A stretch of 15,082 nt of DNA, taken from NCBI GenBank assembly GCA_016781885.1, contig JADDPM010000045.1, positions 1-15,082 on the forward strand, in the 5' to 3' direction. Below, piece by piece: positions 12,537 to 15,082 of the stretch. The DNA is from Rubrobacter sp. GTDB taxonomy: Bacteria > Actinomycetota > Rubrobacteria > Rubrobacterales > Rubrobacteraceae. The first letter of the stretch is position 1. Every line of letters begins with the position of its first letter. Both the position numbers and the translations under genes were made by a program. The notes beneath the pieces were generated by a model. That model ran no database searches. It was given only the letters and a program-made list of their open reading frames with translations, and had not been told where the DNA came from.

Positions 12537-15082
12537 TCGAAGAGAATCCTCCTAGCGGCAGCGGAACCTCCACCACTACCAAGGTACCGGTGCCCGGTTG
12601 GCTGGCAATTTCGAGGTTCCCACCAAGCAGAGCGGCTCGTTCCCGCATGCTGGAGAGGCCGACCCGTTCACCGGGGCCGCCTCCGTTGGTCGAGGCGTCC
12701 GGCAAAAACCCGCGCCCCCAGTCCCGAATCTGGAGACGAACAACGTCTTCCTGATGCTGGAGCGCAACATGCACTCGGGTAGATCCGGCGTGTTTACGTA
12801 CGTTCGTTAAAGCCTCCTGCGCAATGCGGAAGAGCGCCGTCTCCACTTCAACAGGCAGGCGTTCGTCTCGCAAGGTTCCTTCGTAGAATATCTCCCAACC
12901 TTCGGCGCGGAGCGTTTCGGCCTGCAGGCGGAGCGCGGTCGCCAGCCCGAAGTCGTCGAGCGCCGTCGGTCTCAGGTCGGCGATGACGCGCCGCGCCTCC
13001 CCGACTGTCCGCTGCACCACCTCCATGACCCAGCCGAGTTCTTCCTGACCCTGAGGAGTATCTGGGGGATTGTAGTCCGCGAAGGATTGCAGGTGCTGGT
13101 GGGCGGCGACCAGCATCTGGGTCAGCCCGTCGTGCACCTCGCGGGCCACGTGGCGCCGTTCCTCCTCCTGGGCCATTATGAGCTTGCCGACCAAGCCCTT
13201 CAGCTGACCCTCGCGCTCGGCCAGCTCCGCGTACAGCCGGGCGTTCTCCAGCGCGCTCGCCGCCTGGTTGGCCAAACCTGTGAGGGTCTCGATGGTCGTC
13301 CTCTCCGAGAGGGCCGGCTCCGGGCCGTAGGCTTCCAGCACGCCGACCACCCGGTCGCGCACCCTCAAGGGGAGGCACAACACCGCCAGCGGCGGTGTAC
13401 CAGAGCCGCAACGTCGCGGCCGGAGCGCACGACGCTCCCCAGTCTCTTGAGCGCCGCGCCGCGCGGCTCGGGCTTCGGGCGTGGAGCGGGCCTTGTGCAA
13501 CAACCTTTCCGGCCCGAAGGCGTGCTCGATACGCAGCTCCCCTCGCTCGTCCTGCGAGTAGACGATGGCTGCCGTGACGTTGGTCACGCCGTTGGCCATC
13601 TCCAGTAGCGCCTTTCCGATCTCTTCAAGCTCCAGGGTAGAGCTCAGGATTCGACCGGCCTCGTTGAGGCCGGCCAGCTTGTCCACGCTACGCTTGAGCT
13701 CCTCTTCCGCCCGCTTGCGCTCGGTTATGTCGCGGGCGATGAGGCACTGCACCTCCTTGTCGCCGTAAGGGATCATGGTCGCGCTGGTCTCGACGTCCAC
13801 CGCGGACCCATCCTTGCGGCAGTAGCGCCTTTCGCCGATGAAGTGACTTCTTTTCTCGAGGATACGCCGGCTGTTGCGATCGATACCTTCCGGATCGTCG
13901 TCGATGATCTCGTAGAGGCTCATCCCGCGAAGCTCCTCGGCGGTGTACCCGAGCATACCCTGGAGGGCGGCGTTGGACTCCAGGATGCGCTTGCACTTGC
14001 TCTCCATGTCGCACAGGAGGACGCCGTCGGCCGTTCGCTCGACCACCGCCCGGTAGCGCTCCTCGCTCTCGCGCAGCGCGTCCTCCGCCCGCTTGCGTAA
14101 CGTAGTGTCGCGGACCACGCAAACGAGCGCGCTTCCTTCGATGCTGGCGATCGAGATCTCTTGCGGGAAAGTGCTTCCGTCTCGCCTCTTGCCGATCGCT
14201 TCTCCCCGCCAGTAGCCCCCCTTCTCGAGCGCGGGCCCGACGCGTCCTTCCAACCATGCGAGCTGGTCCTCGCCGTAGAGCGTCTTCCAGCTCTTGCCGA
14301 GGAGCTCTTCGGGGGCGTCGTAGCCGTGAACCTTAACGTGGGCCTCGTTGAGGTAGGTATACAGGCCGTCTCGGTCGAGGATGGCTATTCCGTCGGCCGA
14401 ATTGTCCATAGCGGCCGACTGCTGCCGCAGCATCTTATCGACCTGCTTGCGCTCGGTTATGTCGCGGATGATGCAGAGGGACTCGTCCAGGTCGGTTGCG
14501 ACGAAGCGGGCCTCGAAGTCCCTCGGACCTTCCGGCACGGGAAGTCGGTATTCATAAATCTGCATCTCGCCCGTCTCGAGCGCACGGGCGAGATGGTCGA
14601 GGATCTCGGCGGCCATGTCGGGCGGCAACGTGTCGCGGACGTTGCTGCCGATGATCTCCTCGCGTGGGACGTAGAGCTTGGCGTCCTCGTTGGCCTGGAA
14701 GTCCAGGAACTCGCCGTTGCGGCTCACGCGGAACACGAGGTCGGGGTAGGCCTCCAGCATCGCCCGGTTGCGGGCCTCGCTCCTGCGCAGCTCTTCCTCG
14801 GCCCGCTTGCGCTCGCTGATGTCGCGGACGACGTCGCACAACACCTCCTTCCCTCCGTAGGAGATCACGCTCCCCGAGACCTCTAACTCGACCGACGAGC
14901 CGTCCTTGCGGCGGTATTGCCTCTCGCCGACCAGAACGTGGCCCTGCTTTAAGGCGCGCCGGACGTTGCGGTCGACGCTCTCCGAACGGCCTGGGACCAG
15001 ATCGTAGACCGTCATCTGCTCTAGCTCTTCGGGGTTGTGTCCGAGCATTCTCCGGAAGGCGGGGTTGGTCTCCAGGATGCGC
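12526..15082 (-). CDS. Multi-PAS/GAF sensor histidine kinase, HisKA_3 type (N-terminus cut by window edge)
   Basis: The frame stays open through the window edge, so the N-terminus is missing. Counting from the Met at 15048: the end of one PAS domain (to ~90), a second (~92-210), a third (~212-335), a fourth (~336-455), a GAF domain (~460-615), then dimerisation and catalytic parts. The H-box is REVHDG with the phospho-accepting H639; the ATPase has the N-box EALTNVRKHA (N749), DWGRGF (D776), GLSSMRERAALLGG and GTGTLV. The first and fourth PAS domains share many residues (ERK.YRRKDGS type and YGGKEV/YGDKEV), suggesting internal duplication. No transmembrane segment is visible, so this part is cytoplasmic. 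The family autophosphorylates on His and passes phosphate to a NarL-type regulator, here the overlapping next gene. The ligand of the PAS and GAF domains is not evident. Confidence 0.95.
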   Translation of the reverse strand, partial: RILETNPAFRRMLGHNPEELEQMTVYDLVPGRSESVDRNVRRALKQGHVLVGERQYRRKDGSSVELEVSGSVISYGGKEVLCDVVRDISERKRAEEELRRSEARNRAMLEAYPDLVFRVSRNGEFLDFQANEDAKLYVPREEIIGSNVRDTLPPDMAAEILDHLARALETGEMQIYEYRLPVPEGPRDFEARFVATDLDESLCIIRDITERKQVDKMLRQQSAAMDNSADGIAILDRDGLYTYLNEAHVKVHGYDAPEELLGKSWKTLYGEDQLAWLEGRVGPALEKGGYWRGEAIGKRRDGSTFPQEISIASIEGSALVCVVRDTTLRKRAEDALRESEERYRAVVERTADGVLLCDMESKCKRILESNAALQGMLGYTAEELRGMSLYEIIDDDPEGIDRNSRRILEKRSHFIGERRYCRKDGSAVDVETSATMIPYGDKEVQCLIARDITERKRAEEELKRSVDKLAGLNEAGRILSSTLELEEIGKALLEMANGVTNVTAAIVYSQDERGELRIEHAFGPERLLHKARSTPEARAARRGAQETGERRALRPRRCGSGTPPLAVLCLPLRVRDRVVGVLEAYGPEPALSERTTIETLTGLANQAASALENARLYAELAEREGQLKGLVGKLIMAQEEERRHVAREVHDGLTQMLVAAHQHLQSFADYNPPDTPQGQEELGWVMEVVQRTVGEARRVIADLRPTALDDFGLATALRLQAETLRAEGWEIFYEGTLRDERLPVEVETALFRIAQEALTNVRKHAGSTRVHVALQHQEDVVRLQIRDWGRGFLPDASTNGGGPGERVGLSSMRERAALLGGNLEIASQPGTGTLVVVEVPLPLGGFSSNGS

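Noticed and set aside
14161..14886. Plus-strand frame of 241 codons inside the kinase gene
   Set aside because: Antisense to clearly homologous PAS domains. GC-rich codon bias gives long antisense frames, and no homology is visible.

Overview
The window looks like chromosomal DNA from a high-GC actinobacterium. Rubrobacter or a close relative is my best guess, from the codon bias, the rapZ gene, an actinobacterial type of GGDEF/EAL membrane domain and the style of the surface proteins; this is an impression, not a database result. Every gene I can support lies on the minus strand, so transcription runs from high to low coordinates.

Layout in the direction of transcription: (1) 15082-12526, a multi-PAS/GAF histidine kinase of the HisKA_3 (NarX/DesK-like) type, cut by the window edge. 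(2) 12536-11787, a NarL/LuxR response regulator overlapping the kinase by 11 bases. (3) About 11690-11604, a class I cyclic di-GMP (GEMM) riboswitch ending a few bases before the next start codon. (4) 11596-10007, a secreted or membrane-anchored protein with Pro/Glu-rich 11-residue repeats and a C-terminal membrane segment ending in ERPG. (5) 9891-3649, a protein of about 2080 residues with a signal peptide, two Cys-pair segments, 30 acidic repeats of about 54 residues and an LPDTG sortase signal, followed by a strong GC hairpin. (6) About 3640-2144, a scrambled region: remnant of a cyclic di-GMP synthase membrane domain with an in-frame stop, a second copy of the riboswitch region lacking 52 bases of the aptamer, an inverted repeat, a 58-codon membrane-protein fragment, and an EAL phosphodiesterase without its GGDEF partner. 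(7) 1874-957, rapZ. (8) 783 to the window edge, a glutathionyl-hydroquinone reductase type enzyme.

The parts suggest a cell-surface module tied to cyclic di-GMP: a two-component system, then a cyclic di-GMP riboswitch in front of two large surface proteins, then debris of cyclic di-GMP enzymes. The module is bracketed by two direct copies (3243-3413 and 11606-11828) of a segment that carries the response regulator's last codons, its 3' region and the riboswitch. One copy is intact and the other is broken. The riboswitch assignment rests on conserved bases seen by eye, and its regulatory direction is inferred. No sortase, tRNA, rRNA, CRISPR array or complete insertion sequence was seen.
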